Assembly: GCA_022360275.1 (NCBI GenBank)
Contig: JAKSDC010000187.1
Location: 1-6,585 of the forward strand
Length of the DNA: 6,585 nucleotides
Source of the DNA: Chlorobiales bacterium
GTDB taxonomy: Bacteria; Bacteroidota; Chlorobiia; Chlorobiales; Chlorobiaceae
Direction of reading: 5' to 3'
This document shows positions 1 through 6,437 of the stretch, piece by piece. A model generated the notes under the pieces. That model was not told where the DNA came from. It made no database searches and saw nothing but the letters and a program-made list of their open reading frames with translations. A program made the translations under genes and the position numbers. Every line of letters starts with the position of its first letter. The first letter of the stretch is position 1.

Positions 1-748
1 GATCTTCCGGTATTGTGCTGACCGTAACTATTCCAATGAGCAAATACAAAACAAAGACCAGTATAACGGAAGAGTAAAAAGCTATCGGCAGGTTACGTTT
101 TGGATTTTGAACATCTTCAGCCGAATTGGCAATAAGCTCAAAACCCTCATATGCGACAAAAATTATCATCCCTGCCGCAAAAATCGAAGACAAGGAACCC
201 CAATGAGTGGTTGAAACATGCTCAGGGTCTACATAGGATATGCTGAAAACAATAATAACAACCAGCAGCATAAGCTTGAGAGCTACGATTGCAGTTTCAG
301 ACTTACTGACAAACGATGCGCTTATCAGGTTAATTGCAGTTGGCAGCACAATTGCGACACTGATCAAAACATGTTTGATGAGCGTGGAAGTGTTGTCATG
401 AAAAAACGTCAGAGCGTAGGATGCGAAAGCAACAGCATAGAGCGCAATAGTAACCAGGTAACTGAGCCAAAGCATAAGGTTGACACTTCCCGATGCAATG
501 TTGTTACCGAAAGCTGTATCTATAAAAACAACCGTACCGCCTTGAGAGGGATATTTGACCGAGAGTTTTGCATAGGCATAAGAGGTCAGAAGAGCAACCG
601 TCCCCGCAACGAAAAAAGCCACCGGTGTTCCACCGTGCGCAAGAGACACAGCTTCACCGAGAACGGCAAATATTCCGCCTCCGACCATTCCCCCTATCCC
701 GATGGAGATTGCACCTGCAAGACCAATCTTTCTTTTTCCTCGGCTCAT
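1..748 (-). CDS. APC-family amino acid permease, N-terminal part (runs off the left edge)
   Basis: Reading leftward from an ATG at 748-746, an open frame of 249 codons continues to the window edge without a stop. It is an inner-membrane transporter of the amino acid-polyamine-organocation (APC) superfamily, probably importing or exchanging an amino acid or amine; the substrate cannot be read from the sequence. The glycine-rich first helix (residues 7-31, GIGGMVGGGIF) matches the unwound substrate-binding TM1 of the family. The stretch AYEGFELIANSAEDVQNPKR (199-218), at the end of TM6 and start of the next loop, is a classic APC motif. I count about seven hydrophobic helices (near 7-31, 42-60, 88-115, 124-145, 152-172, 187-208, 222-246), roughly the first half of a usual 12-TM, 430-480-residue protein. 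An in-frame TAA at 763-761 with no other start codon in between fixes the ATG. No Shine-Dalgarno sequence precedes it. It lies 157 bp downstream of the acetolactate synthase gene on the same strand. Confidence 0.88.
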   Translation of the reverse strand, partial: MSRGKRKIGLAGAISIGIGGMVGGGIFAVLGEAVSLAHGGTPVAFFVAGTVALLTSYAYAKLSVKYPSQGGTVVFIDTAFGNNIASGSVNLMLWLSYLVTIALYAVAFASYALTFFHDNTSTLIKHVLISVAIVLPTAINLISASFVSKSETAIVALKLMLLVVIIVFSISYVDPEHVSTTHWGSLSSIFAAGMIIFVAYEGFELIANSAEDVQNPKRNLPIAFYSSVILVFVLYLLIGIVTVSTIPED

Positions 749-906
749 TGAATTTAGGGGTTAAAAATTTAAGGGGCATTATCGACCTGAATTTAACCCT
801 TTCACGGAGCCTAAGGAAATAATGTTCCGGAAGTTGCTATGCTTCTTATGGGTGAGATGAGTCGAAAAGGAAAACAGGCAGAAACAAAGGCAGAGCAGAT
901 ACCGTG
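749..906. other. Intergenic spacer between acetolactate synthase and permease genes
   Basis: This spacer between two same-strand genes holds no plausible small gene. I see no hairpin followed by a T-run in either direction, so termination after the acetolactate synthase gene is not evident. The part nearest the permease start (750-799) holds three short related AT-rich repeats, listed separately. No convincing -35/-10 pair stands out. Confidence 0.5.
750..799. repeat. Three short AT-rich repeats just upstream of the permease start
   Basis: GAATTTAGGGG (750-760) and AATTTAAGGGG (766-776) are near-identical direct repeats, 15-16 bp apart. GAATTTAACCC (789-799) shares the AATTTAA core but carries CCC in place of GGGG. 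They lie 2 to 51 bp upstream of the permease ATG, where a regulator or the promoter could sit. The cores are AT-rich and short, so chance is a real alternative. Confidence 0.3.
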
Positions 907-2550
907 TTAGTGGCTGATGATTCTGCCCAGTTTCTCCGTCAACTTCATGTTTTCATCGTAATCGACAGGAACCGCAATGACCGTAGGCCTCTTTTTCTCT
1001 GAGAAACCTGCCTGCAATGCAGGGGTCAGATCTCTTGCAGCTTCCACTCTTACAGCATTGCAGCCAAACGATTGTGCCAGCCTGACCAAATCGGGATTGT
1101 TGAAATCCGTATGCGAATACTTGCCGAAGCGGTTCATCTGCTTCCATTTTATCAGGCCGTATCCGCCGTCCTCCCAGACAAGAATTGTTGCCGGGATATT
1201 GTACTGAACCGCTGTTGCAAGCTCCTGAACGTTCATTAAAAACCCTCCGTCGCCGCACAGGCCGACAACGTTTTTTTCCGGGTAGAGCCTTTTTGCCGAC
1301 AACGCACCGGGAAGGGCGATGCCCATGGAACAGAACCCGTTGGAAATAATGCAAGAGCCGGGATGATATGCAGGGTAATGCCTTGCAACCCACATTTTAT
1401 GTGCCCCAACGTCACTTACCAGAATATCTTCGTTCCCCATTATCGATCTCAGGTCACTGAGAATTTTCTGCGGCTTGACGGGAAAACCGTTATCAGAATT
1501 AAATTCCTGCAATTCCTCAAGCATATGCTCTCTTTCCTCCCTGAACTCTTTTACATCCCATGAATGGCTCTCCCCAAGCCTTTCATTCAGGGCCCACAAG
1601 CTGCCGGCAAGATCTCCGACTATTTCAACATCAGCACGGTAGTTTTGGTCTACTTCAGCAGGTTCGAAATCGATATGGATAATTTTTTTGTCCAAGCCGA
1701 TATTCCAGATATGCGGATGCCATTCAACCATGTCATAGCCGATGCAAATAACAAGATCAGCCTTCGAAAAAGCATGGGAGACATGGTCTTTCAACCCTAA
1801 TCCGGCAGCAAAAAGGCAGCGGTCGTGTCTTGCAGATATGGCTCCCTTGCCCATGAACGTATTTGCCGCATAGATTCCTGTTTTATCGACAAACCGGTTA
1901 AGTTGTTTGGATGCCCTCGTGCGCACGCAGCCGTTTCCGGCAAGAATGATCGGTTTTTCCGCTCTGCCGAGAAGCTCTACAGCACGCTTGACCGCTTTTT
2001 CATCAGGAGCAGGGCGGCGGGCTTTCTTACCGGTATCGAAAGGTTTGACGAGCGTATCTTCCCTCGCAATATCCTCGGGAAGCTCCACCATGCAGGCGCC
2101 CGGCTTTTCAGTTGCCGCCAGTTTGAATGCCTTATGGACAACCTCCGGAATATTATCCGCCTGAAAAACCGATTGGCTCCATTTCGTTATCGGTTTGTAG
2201 AGGCTTATCGCATCCATGTTCTGGTGCGACTCTTTATGCAGCCTGTTTGTTCCGGCCTGAGCCGTAATGGCTAAAACAGGACTGTTGTCCATGTTTGCAT
2301 TGGCGACACCGGTCGACATATTTGTCGCCCCGGGCCCAAGAGTTGAAAGGCAAACGCCCGGTTTTCCGGTCAATCGTCCGGATACATCCGCCATAAAAGC
2401 CGCAGCCTGTTCATGATGACAAATCACAAACTCGATGGGAGAGTCGAGCAGAGAGATCATGATATCGGCGTTCTCTTCCCCCGGAACACCATACATCTCT
2501 TTCACTCCCTCCTGTTCGAGGCATTTAAGAAAGAGGTCGGATGCTTTCAT
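907..2550 (-). CDS. Acetolactate synthase, stand-alone catabolic (AlsS-like) type, thiamine diphosphate-dependent
   Basis: This cytoplasmic enzyme of 547 residues should condense two pyruvates into 2-acetolactate and CO2. It has the full three-domain build of thiamine diphosphate (ThDP) enzymes. The N-terminal pyrimidine-binding domain (about 1-165) carries the catalytic glutamate E47 in HHEQAAAFMA, then GRLTGKPGV and GPGATN. The central domain is about 185-325. The C-terminal diphosphate-binding domain (about 360-530) holds GDGGF (433-437). The metal site reads WED (459-461): the second Asn of the usual NN pair is Asp, as in catabolic AlsS enzymes, while IlvB-type synthases have NN. The segment RLHKESHQNMDAISLYKPIT (103-122) also resembles AlsS. 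Length fits the stand-alone enzymes (about 550-570). No ilvN-type regulatory subunit and no alsD decarboxylase lie nearby, so an anabolic role in branched-chain amino acid synthesis cannot be excluded. The ATG at 2550 lacks a clear Shine-Dalgarno sequence but starts exactly at the family N-terminus. Confidence 0.87.
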   Translation of the reverse strand: MKASDLFLKCLEQEGVKEMYGVPGEENADIMISLLDSPIEFVICHHEQAAAFMADVSGRLTGKPGVCLSTLGPGATNMSTGVANANMDNSPVLAITAQAGTNRLHKESHQNMDAISLYKPITKWSQSVFQADNIPEVVHKAFKLAATEKPGACMVELPEDIAREDTLVKPFDTGKKARRPAPDEKAVKRAVELLGRAEKPIILAGNGCVRTRASKQLNRFVDKTGIYAANTFMGKGAISARHDRCLFAAGLGLKDHVSHAFSKADLVICIGYDMVEWHPHIWNIGLDKKIIHIDFEPAEVDQNYRADVEIVGDLAGSLWALNERLGESHSWDVKEFREEREHMLEELQEFNSDNGFPVKPQKILSDLRSIMGNEDILVSDVGAHKMWVARHYPAYHPGSCIISNGFCSMGIALPGALSAKRLYPEKNVVGLCGDGGFLMNVQELATAVQYNIPATILVWEDGGYGLIKWKQMNRFGKYSHTDFNNPDLVRLAQSFGCNAVRVEAARDLTPALQAGFSEKKRPTVIAVPVDYDENMKLTEKLGRIISH

Positions 2551-2677
2551 TGTACCGGTTTATTTAAGTAAGACAGCCATCCTTTTCTCGTAACTTCTTT
2601 CTACCACAGGATCGCCTTCAACAGCGTTGACAGTCAGTCATCTGTTGCTCCGATACATCAAGGATCGTCCCGTGATA
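2551..2677. other. Spacer between arsM and acetolactate synthase genes
   Basis: This 127-bp gap separates two same-strand genes. Its only visible structure is an imperfect hairpin at 2619-2647, listed separately. It contains no ORF of useful length, only a 6-codon ATG-to-TAA frame just before the acetolactate synthase start, which I do not call. No promoter can be assigned with confidence. The gap allows read-through from arsM or a promoter of its own. Confidence 0.4.
2619..2647. other. Imperfect stem-loop between arsM and acetolactate synthase genes
   Basis: The outer arms CAACAG (2619-2624) and CTGTTG (2642-2647) pair over 6 bp. The inner arms TGAC (2628-2631) and GTCA (2637-2640) pair over 4 bp around the loop AGTCA. 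An asymmetric internal loop (CGT against T) separates the two helices. No T-run follows on either strand, so it is not a classical intrinsic terminator. It could be a transcript-processing or stability element between arsM and the next gene, an operator, or chance. Confidence 0.3.
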
Positions 2678-3481
2678 TTATTTAAACCCCTCTACAAAAA
2701 CACTTACCACATAGTCATCGAGAGACTCATTCTCTCCCAGACTGTCCAGAATAGCCCTTCCTATGGGATCTTTCGTGTCAAAGCAGATACAGGCAGAAGA
2801 TCCTTTGACGGAAATCGTCACATCATGCAAACCGGATGTTTCAGCCGTTTTTTGCAACGCATCAACGGTTAAAGCACCCCCTACACAACCCACATAAGCC
2901 TCGATGCTTTCCCTGGTTTTCCGGGGAAGCTCCTTGAGAAGAGCAATATCCGAAACCGCCACTCTCCCACCCGGCTTCAACACCCTGTATATTTCCTGAA
3001 AAACTCTTGGCTTGTCAGCGGAGAGGTTGATGACGCAGTTGCTTATGACAACGTCGACAGCACTGTCCGCAACAGGTATATTTTCAATCTCACCGAGCCT
3101 GAACTCAACATTTTCAACCCCGCTCTTCTTAGCATTGGCTCGTGCTTTCTCAAGCATTTCAGGGGTCATATCCACACCGATAACTTTTCCTTGCGGGCCA
3201 ACTTTGGCTGCAGCGAGAAAACAATCGAATCCTGCACCTGAACCCAGGTCAAGCACAATCTCGTTATTGCCCAGATTCGCCAAGGCTGTAGGGTTTCCGC
3301 AGCTGAGAGCAAGATTGGACTCTTCCGGGATAACCTGAAGTTCCTCCTCGCTGTATCCGATGGATTTTGCAAAATCAGCAGTATCGCTCCCGCAAGAGAT
3401 GTCTCCACAACAACAATCCTGGCCTTCAACAATTTTTCCATAGGCTTCTCTTACAATCTTCCTGGCTTTCTCTTTATCCAT
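2678..3481 (-). CDS. arsM: Arsenite S-adenosylmethionine methyltransferase, ArsM type
   Basis: This cytoplasmic class I methyltransferase of 267 residues should transfer methyl groups from S-adenosylmethionine to trivalent arsenic, giving methylated and volatile arsenicals. The SAM-binding Rossmann motif is VLDLGSGAGFDCF (76-88), with the acidic end of strand 2 in GVDMTPEM (102-109). LKPGGRVAVSDI (168-179) is the post-motif strand. Arsenic-binding cysteines are present: C61 in SCGNP, C149 in SNCVINL and C199 in VGCVGGAL. These fit C72, C174 and C224 of the Cyanidioschyzon enzyme; C149 and C199 are 50 apart, as there. A further N-terminal cluster, DCCCGDISC (22-30), is typical of prokaryotic ArsM. 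C231 and C233 are extra. The ATG at 3481 has a good Shine-Dalgarno AGGAGT 5 bp upstream. No arsR, arsenite efflux or arsenate reductase gene is visible, so the gene looks isolated. A 14-bp tandem repeat lies about 105-132 bp upstream of the start. Confidence 0.93.
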   Translation of the reverse strand: MDKEKARKIVREAYGKIVEGQDCCCGDISCGSDTADFAKSIGYSEEELQVIPEESNLALSCGNPTALANLGNNEIVLDLGSGAGFDCFLAAAKVGPQGKVIGVDMTPEMLEKARANAKKSGVENVEFRLGEIENIPVADSAVDVVISNCVINLSADKPRVFQEIYRVLKPGGRVAVSDIALLKELPRKTRESIEAYVGCVGGALTVDALQKTAETSGLHDVTISVKGSSACICFDTKDPIGRAILDSLGENESLDDYVVSVFVEGFK

Positions 3482-3486
3482 ATTCT

Positions 3487-3492
3487 ACTCCT
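3487..3492 (-). promoter_or_regulatory. Ribosome binding site of arsM
   Basis: AGGAGT on the minus strand lies 5 bp before the arsM ATG. It is the clearest Shine-Dalgarno sequence in the window and supports the chosen start. Confidence 0.75.
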
Positions 3493-3585
3493 GTTATTTT
3501 TACCTGCGGCATAAACCAAATGGTACGATATCCGCTGTTTCAAAACGTTGAGAGGACTTTCGTAAATGCGTAACCAGACATGAAT

Positions 3586-3613
3586 GACACGATGCATAGG
3601 ACACAATGCATAG
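3586..3613. repeat. Tandem repeat of a 14-bp unit upstream of arsM
   Basis: Two abutting copies, GACACGATGCATAG (3586-3599) and GACACAATGCATAG (3600-3613), differ at one position (G/A). Each contains the 6-bp palindrome ATGCAT, so the palindromes are spaced 14 bp apart. The repeat lies 105-132 bp upstream of the arsM ATG and 47 bp before the readable relic on the other strand. It could be an operator pair for a regulator of arsM or a small tandem duplication in decaying DNA. Confidence 0.6.
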
Positions 3614-3660
3614 ACGCTCTCTCTTACAACATAATGGTCGGGACAATGGTTTCCATTTGA

Positions 3661-4077
3661 TTTGCCTTCATTTGTCAAACACAAACAAACGGTACGGTTT
3701 TTTCAGACAGCATTGCCTCCGACCTGATCACATACAACATCTCTCCTGGAATTAGTATCGACGGTCCTACAGACATACAGGATGCGATGAGGGTTTTTCC
3801 TGATGGCAATGGAACTTCCTCGACAATCGAGAAAAATCTTGACCGTGCTTTGGATTATTTTCCTCTGCTTCCTGTCAATGCAGTCTAGTCACCAGGGAAC
3901 GTCAACCACTTGCCCGAAGCTGTTGACTACCCGGTATCACTTGTTGTGAGAAATATCTATCTGAATCCAATTATCAAAAAACTTGGAGAAGAGGGTATCC
4001 CCCTTGCACACCGTCTTGACGGGCCCCCTTTGATGAATATTATCAGTGAAATGTGCTCATCTTTACCTGATCATTAA
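3661..4077 (+). pseudogene. Relic of a radical SAM protein (anaerobic sulfatase maturase-like), truncated and interrupted by a stop
   Basis: The only plus-strand coding signal is a frame of 139 codons including two stops. Its first part reads like the middle of a radical SAM/SPASM peptide-modifying enzyme: an ICQTQTNGT segment (3670-3696) resembling the family's QTNGT strand, then SPGISIDGP (3742-3768), an AMRVFPDGNGT segment (3784-3816), FPLLPVNAV (3859-3885) and RNIYLNPI (3949-3972). An in-frame TAG at 3886-3888 falls between AV and SPGNV, where relatives as I remember them have an ordinary residue such as Tyr. The frame is closed upstream by TGA at 3658. It has no ATG, GTG or TTG start before codon 43 (ATG at 3787). 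The N-terminal CxxxCxxC cluster that holds the 4Fe-4S centre and the C-terminal SPASM cysteines are both missing. Relatives are usually 370-450 residues. It therefore cannot be an active radical SAM enzyme. After residue 105 (about 3976) the family likeness fades, suggesting an internal deletion or a join to other DNA. The final TAA is at 4075-4077. Confidence 0.72.
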
Positions 4078-4103
4078 GAAATTCTCTCTTCCCACGTTCA
4101 CGA

Positions 4104-4916
4104 TTATAACCCTCTGAATTTCGGCCTCAGAATAACCTTCAGTTCGCTGTAGGGAAGGTCTATTTTCGTCGGGCCGACAGCGTAAGGCGCTATTTCATAG
4201 TTGTTGTAGAAAAAGGATACCCCTCGACCGGTAAGTGCGATGTTGTTATTGAAGTGAATATAGTTCTCGAAAAGCATGCCTTTCTCCCCGTCCAGCCGAT
4301 CTTTTAGAGAGAGCCCCTTCATCTTCCTGTAACGGCTGTCGATCAGTTTGTTCAAACGCTCCTCGAAACCATCTTCAAAAACATCGTTCAGCCCAAGGCG
4401 TTTTCCCGTCATCGTATCGAAGACAAAATATTCTGTATAGCTGTTGCCGTGCGCACCGCCGGTAAATGCATAATAAGAAAGATCAACCGTCAAGAGCCCT
4501 GATCTGTTCAACAGCACGGAACCGGTAAGTTCGAACTGGTAAGGCCAGCTGACAGGAAACTCTTTTCGAACTGTTTCGTATTCTGCGAAAAAATTGTCTG
4601 CAAGCTCTTCAATGGTTATGCTGACTGAATCACCTGGCACCGAACTCAAAGCCGTACTGTCCGCAATCCACCCCAGGAGATAGCGGTTGATGGCTTCAGC
4701 ATGGTCACTATCCGAAAAAACCGGATAGTTAACCTTGCAATACGTTTCGTTTTTACCATCTTCTTCTCCATTCTGATAAACCTTGTCAATACTTTTCATC
4801 TCATAACTGAGCGGGCGAGGCAGGTTGCTTCCATTTTTGCCGCTGCATGCTGCCGCAAAAACCAGAATCAGCCCAAGGAGCGAGATTGCGTAAACAGATT
4901 GTGAATGATGCTTCAT
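4104..4916 (-). CDS. Lipoprotein with DUF4163/DUF3298-type (RsiV-like) domain
   Basis: This is a probable outer-membrane lipoprotein of unknown function, 270 residues from the ATG at 4916. The N-terminus is a lipoprotein signal peptide: charged start MKHH, hydrophobic stretch AISLLGLILVF, and lipobox AAAC with Cys24. Residue +2 is Ser, not Asp, which favours outer-membrane sorting. The mature part begins with a DUF4163-like region (about 45-140). It is followed by the DUF3298 signature: YAFTGGAHGNSY (149-160), FDTMTGKRLGLNDVF (166-180), and a C-terminal NYEIAPYAVGPTKIDLPYS (239-257). The same fold forms the lysozyme-sensing part of the Bacillus anti-sigma factor RsiV, but there is no cytoplasmic anti-sigma domain here, and many such proteins have no known job. 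A GTG at 4955 would add 13 residues ahead of the signal peptide and has no ribosome site, so the ATG is preferred, though it also lacks one. The gene lies 111 bp after the symporter gene, and its end faces the radical SAM relic 26 bp away. Confidence 0.82.
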   Translation of the reverse strand: MKHHSQSVYAISLLGLILVFAAACSGKNGSNLPRPLSYEMKSIDKVYQNGEEDGKNETYCKVNYPVFSDSDHAEAINRYLLGWIADSTALSSVPGDSVSITIEELADNFFAEYETVRKEFPVSWPYQFELTGSVLLNRSGLLTVDLSYYAFTGGAHGNSYTEYFVFDTMTGKRLGLNDVFEDGFEERLNKLIDSRYRKMKGLSLKDRLDGEKGMLFENYIHFNNNIALTGRGVSFFYNNYEIAPYAVGPTKIDLPYSELKVILRPKFRGL

Positions 4917-4956
4917 GGGAGAAAGATTTAAGCGATGCAAAAAATCATCTGCCACT

Positions 4957-4976
4957 GAATAATACGAGAATTATTC
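4957..4976. repeat. 7-bp inverted repeat between symporter and lipoprotein genes
   Basis: GAATAAT (4957-4963) and ATTATTC (4970-4976) form a perfect 7-bp inverted repeat around the 6-base spacer ACGAGA. It lies 40-60 bp upstream of the lipoprotein ATG. The AT-rich arms make a weak RNA hairpin, and no T-run follows, so a terminator is unlikely. An operator or promoter element for the lipoprotein gene is possible, as is chance in AT-rich spacer DNA. Confidence 0.35.
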
Positions 4977-5027
4977 CGATACTTTTGCACATGCATCCGA
5001 ACAGATAGTAGCCTAAAAACAATCAGT

Positions 5028-6407
5028 TTATTCTGCCTTGTTATTTTCAGAAAAAACCTTCTCCACTAAAAAAAACACGATCAGATTGGCAAAACAACCG
5101 ACCACCAGCCCGTCAATGTTATAGGGAGTTGACAACACGGTATTCCACAAAACCGTAGCGATTATACCGGCACATGCTCCAGCGATGAAGCAGCGGCGGT
5201 GAGCTTTGAAGCCGAGCAGAGCCGCCGCCAAAGGCACAAGCACGGTGGGAGCCCAGAAGTTGTAGGCATAGACAAGAATATCAAGGATACTCTCTATGGA
5301 AAGCGCAAACAAAATTGCCAGAAGACCTACAATCAGGGTTGTCATACGGGCCAGAAGCAGCTCTTTGTGAGGCTCAAGCTGTTTTCTGGACAACGGTCTG
5401 ACAATATCGTTGCTGAATGCAATTGCCGAGCTGTTTAGAAAAGAGTCCGCAGATGACATGATAATAGAGATAACGGCAGCTGTAACAACCCCCTGGAAAA
5501 ATGGGGGAAGAGCTGACTGTATGACAAACGGCATTGCGAGGTTTGCGTTCAACCCCGGCTCCAAGGCGAGGGCAACCAAGCCTGTGCAGCCTGTTACTGC
5601 AAAAAAAGGAATAGAAAACAGGCCGCTGAACATCGTACCTTTGACAACGTCCCCAGCACCCTTCCCGATAAAGAGACGCTGCAAATAGGGCGGGACAAGC
5701 GTTTCACCCAGCAAAAATGTTATAAACAATGCAGCCAGACTGATCCAGCCCGATAACGACGAAGGCAACGAGAGATGACTTGCCGGAACAGCCTGGATGA
5801 CGGCATCCAATCCGCCCGCGCTTTTGACACCAAAATAAAGTGTCAAAGGAAGACCCACTGCGAGAACAATAAACTGTATGACATCAGTCCATACGACAGA
5901 GCGCATCCCGCCTATCGTGGCATAGGTAATGACGATTCCACATCCAAGAAGCACACCTGTAACACGATCGATCCCAAGAAAAAGATTAAAAATATAACCC
6001 ATTGCTCCGACCTGGGCGCCTAAAATGCCTGCACATAATGCCACACCGAAAACACCACTGAAAATCCGCGCGCCTCTGCCATAATGTAATTCCATTATAT
6101 CCCCTACAGATATAGCTTCTGTATACTGCTCCATGCGCGGAGCAATAAACAGCGCAACAAGAATTTCTTTGAGGCTGAAGCCCCAAAGGGCAATGATATT
6201 GGTGATCCCTATCAGGAAAACTTTCTCTGCATTCCCCATGGAAAAACCGCCACCGATAAACGAGGCCGACAGCGTTGCAAAAATCACAAGGGGACCAAAC
6301 GATTTTCCAGCGATGGCATAATCCTTCAAACCGGAAATACCCCTTCCTGCCCATAGACCAACAAGCAGAACGAGCAACAGGTATGCAATGATAATGATCT
6401 CTTGCAT
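5028..6407 (-). CDS. Sodium:solute symporter (SSS family), substrate unknown
   Basis: This inner-membrane transporter, 459 residues from the ATG at 6407, should use the sodium gradient to import a small organic solute. The family signature GGMRSVVWTDVIQ (166-178) is intact. The paired serines S318-S319 in ISIIMSSADSFLNSSAIAFS sit where the Na2 sodium site lies in family members of known structure. About 12-13 hydrophobic helices are visible from MQEIIIIAYLLLVLLVGLWAG onward, consistent with the LeuT fold. The length is typical for smaller SSS proteins (450-520). I cannot tell proline, pantothenate, sugar or other substrates apart by eye. A TTG at 6425 would add six charged residues, but it has no ribosome site and overlaps the GAGG (6420-6423), which lies 12 bp before the ATG, a long spacer. 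The gene starts 30 bp after the stop of an SDR gene on the same strand, so the two probably share a transcript. Confidence 0.9.
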   Translation of the reverse strand: MQEIIIIAYLLLVLLVGLWAGRGISGLKDYAIAGKSFGPLVIFATLSASFIGGGFSMGNAEKVFLIGITNIIALWGFSLKEILVALFIAPRMEQYTEAISVGDIMELHYGRGARIFSGVFGVALCAGILGAQVGAMGYIFNLFLGIDRVTGVLLGCGIVITYATIGGMRSVVWTDVIQFIVLAVGLPLTLYFGVKSAGGLDAVIQAVPASHLSLPSSLSGWISLAALFITFLLGETLVPPYLQRLFIGKGAGDVVKGTMFSGLFSIPFFAVTGCTGLVALALEPGLNANLAMPFVIQSALPPFFQGVVTAAVISIIMSSADSFLNSSAIAFSNDIVRPLSRKQLEPHKELLLARMTTLIVGLLAILFALSIESILDILVYAYNFWAPTVLVPLAAALLGFKAHRRCFIAGACAGIIATVLWNTVLSTPYNIDGLVVGCFANLIVFFLVEKVFSENNKAE

Positions 6408-6437
6408 AAGTAACTTTCGCCTCAATGAGTTATCGTG

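Larger units (their letters stand above)
3482..3660. other. Upstream region of arsM, no convincing gene
   Basis: This stretch separates the arsM start from the readable part of the plus-strand radical SAM relic. Beyond the arsM ribosome binding site it holds a tandem 14-bp repeat (3586-3613). A 77-codon minus-strand frame crosses it, but it begins with TTG, overlaps arsM and resembles nothing I know. In the plus direction the frame of the relic is broken here by TAA at 3571 and TGA at 3658, and no CxxxCxxC motif is found, so the missing N-terminal part of the relic is not recognisable. Confidence 0.5.

Noticed and set aside
218..751. 177-codon plus-strand open frame
   Set aside because: It lies antisense to the permease N-terminus, whose TM1 and YEGFE motifs are clear. 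The product is polar with no family likeness.
953..1393. 146-codon minus-strand open frame
   Set aside because: It is an alternative frame inside the acetolactate synthase gene and lacks any domain likeness.
1825..2274. 149-codon plus-strand open frame
   Set aside because: It is antisense to the well-supported acetolactate synthase gene and has no recognisable motifs.
3673..3678. TTGACA on the minus strand as a -35 box for arsM
   Set aside because: The hexamer is perfect, but no -10-like sequence sits 16-18 bp downstream, and it is nearly 200 bp from the gene, inside the relic.
3451..3684. 77-codon minus-strand frame upstream of arsM
   Set aside because: It starts with TTG without a ribosome site, overlaps the arsM start and the relic, and resembles no family. 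Part of it is encoded by the tandem repeat.
3886..3888. TAG as a recoded (pyrrolysine) codon in the radical SAM frame
   Set aside because: The frame also lacks a start, the iron-sulfur cysteines and the C-terminus, so decay explains the stop better than recoding.
4917..4955. GTG start for the lipoprotein, adding 13 residues
   Set aside because: The extension would put acidic and polar residues ahead of a normal lipoprotein signal peptide, and no ribosome site precedes it.
6408..6425. TTG start for the symporter, adding six residues
   Set aside because: It has no ribosome binding site and overlaps the GAGG that would serve the ATG at 6407. The family N-terminus begins at that ATG.
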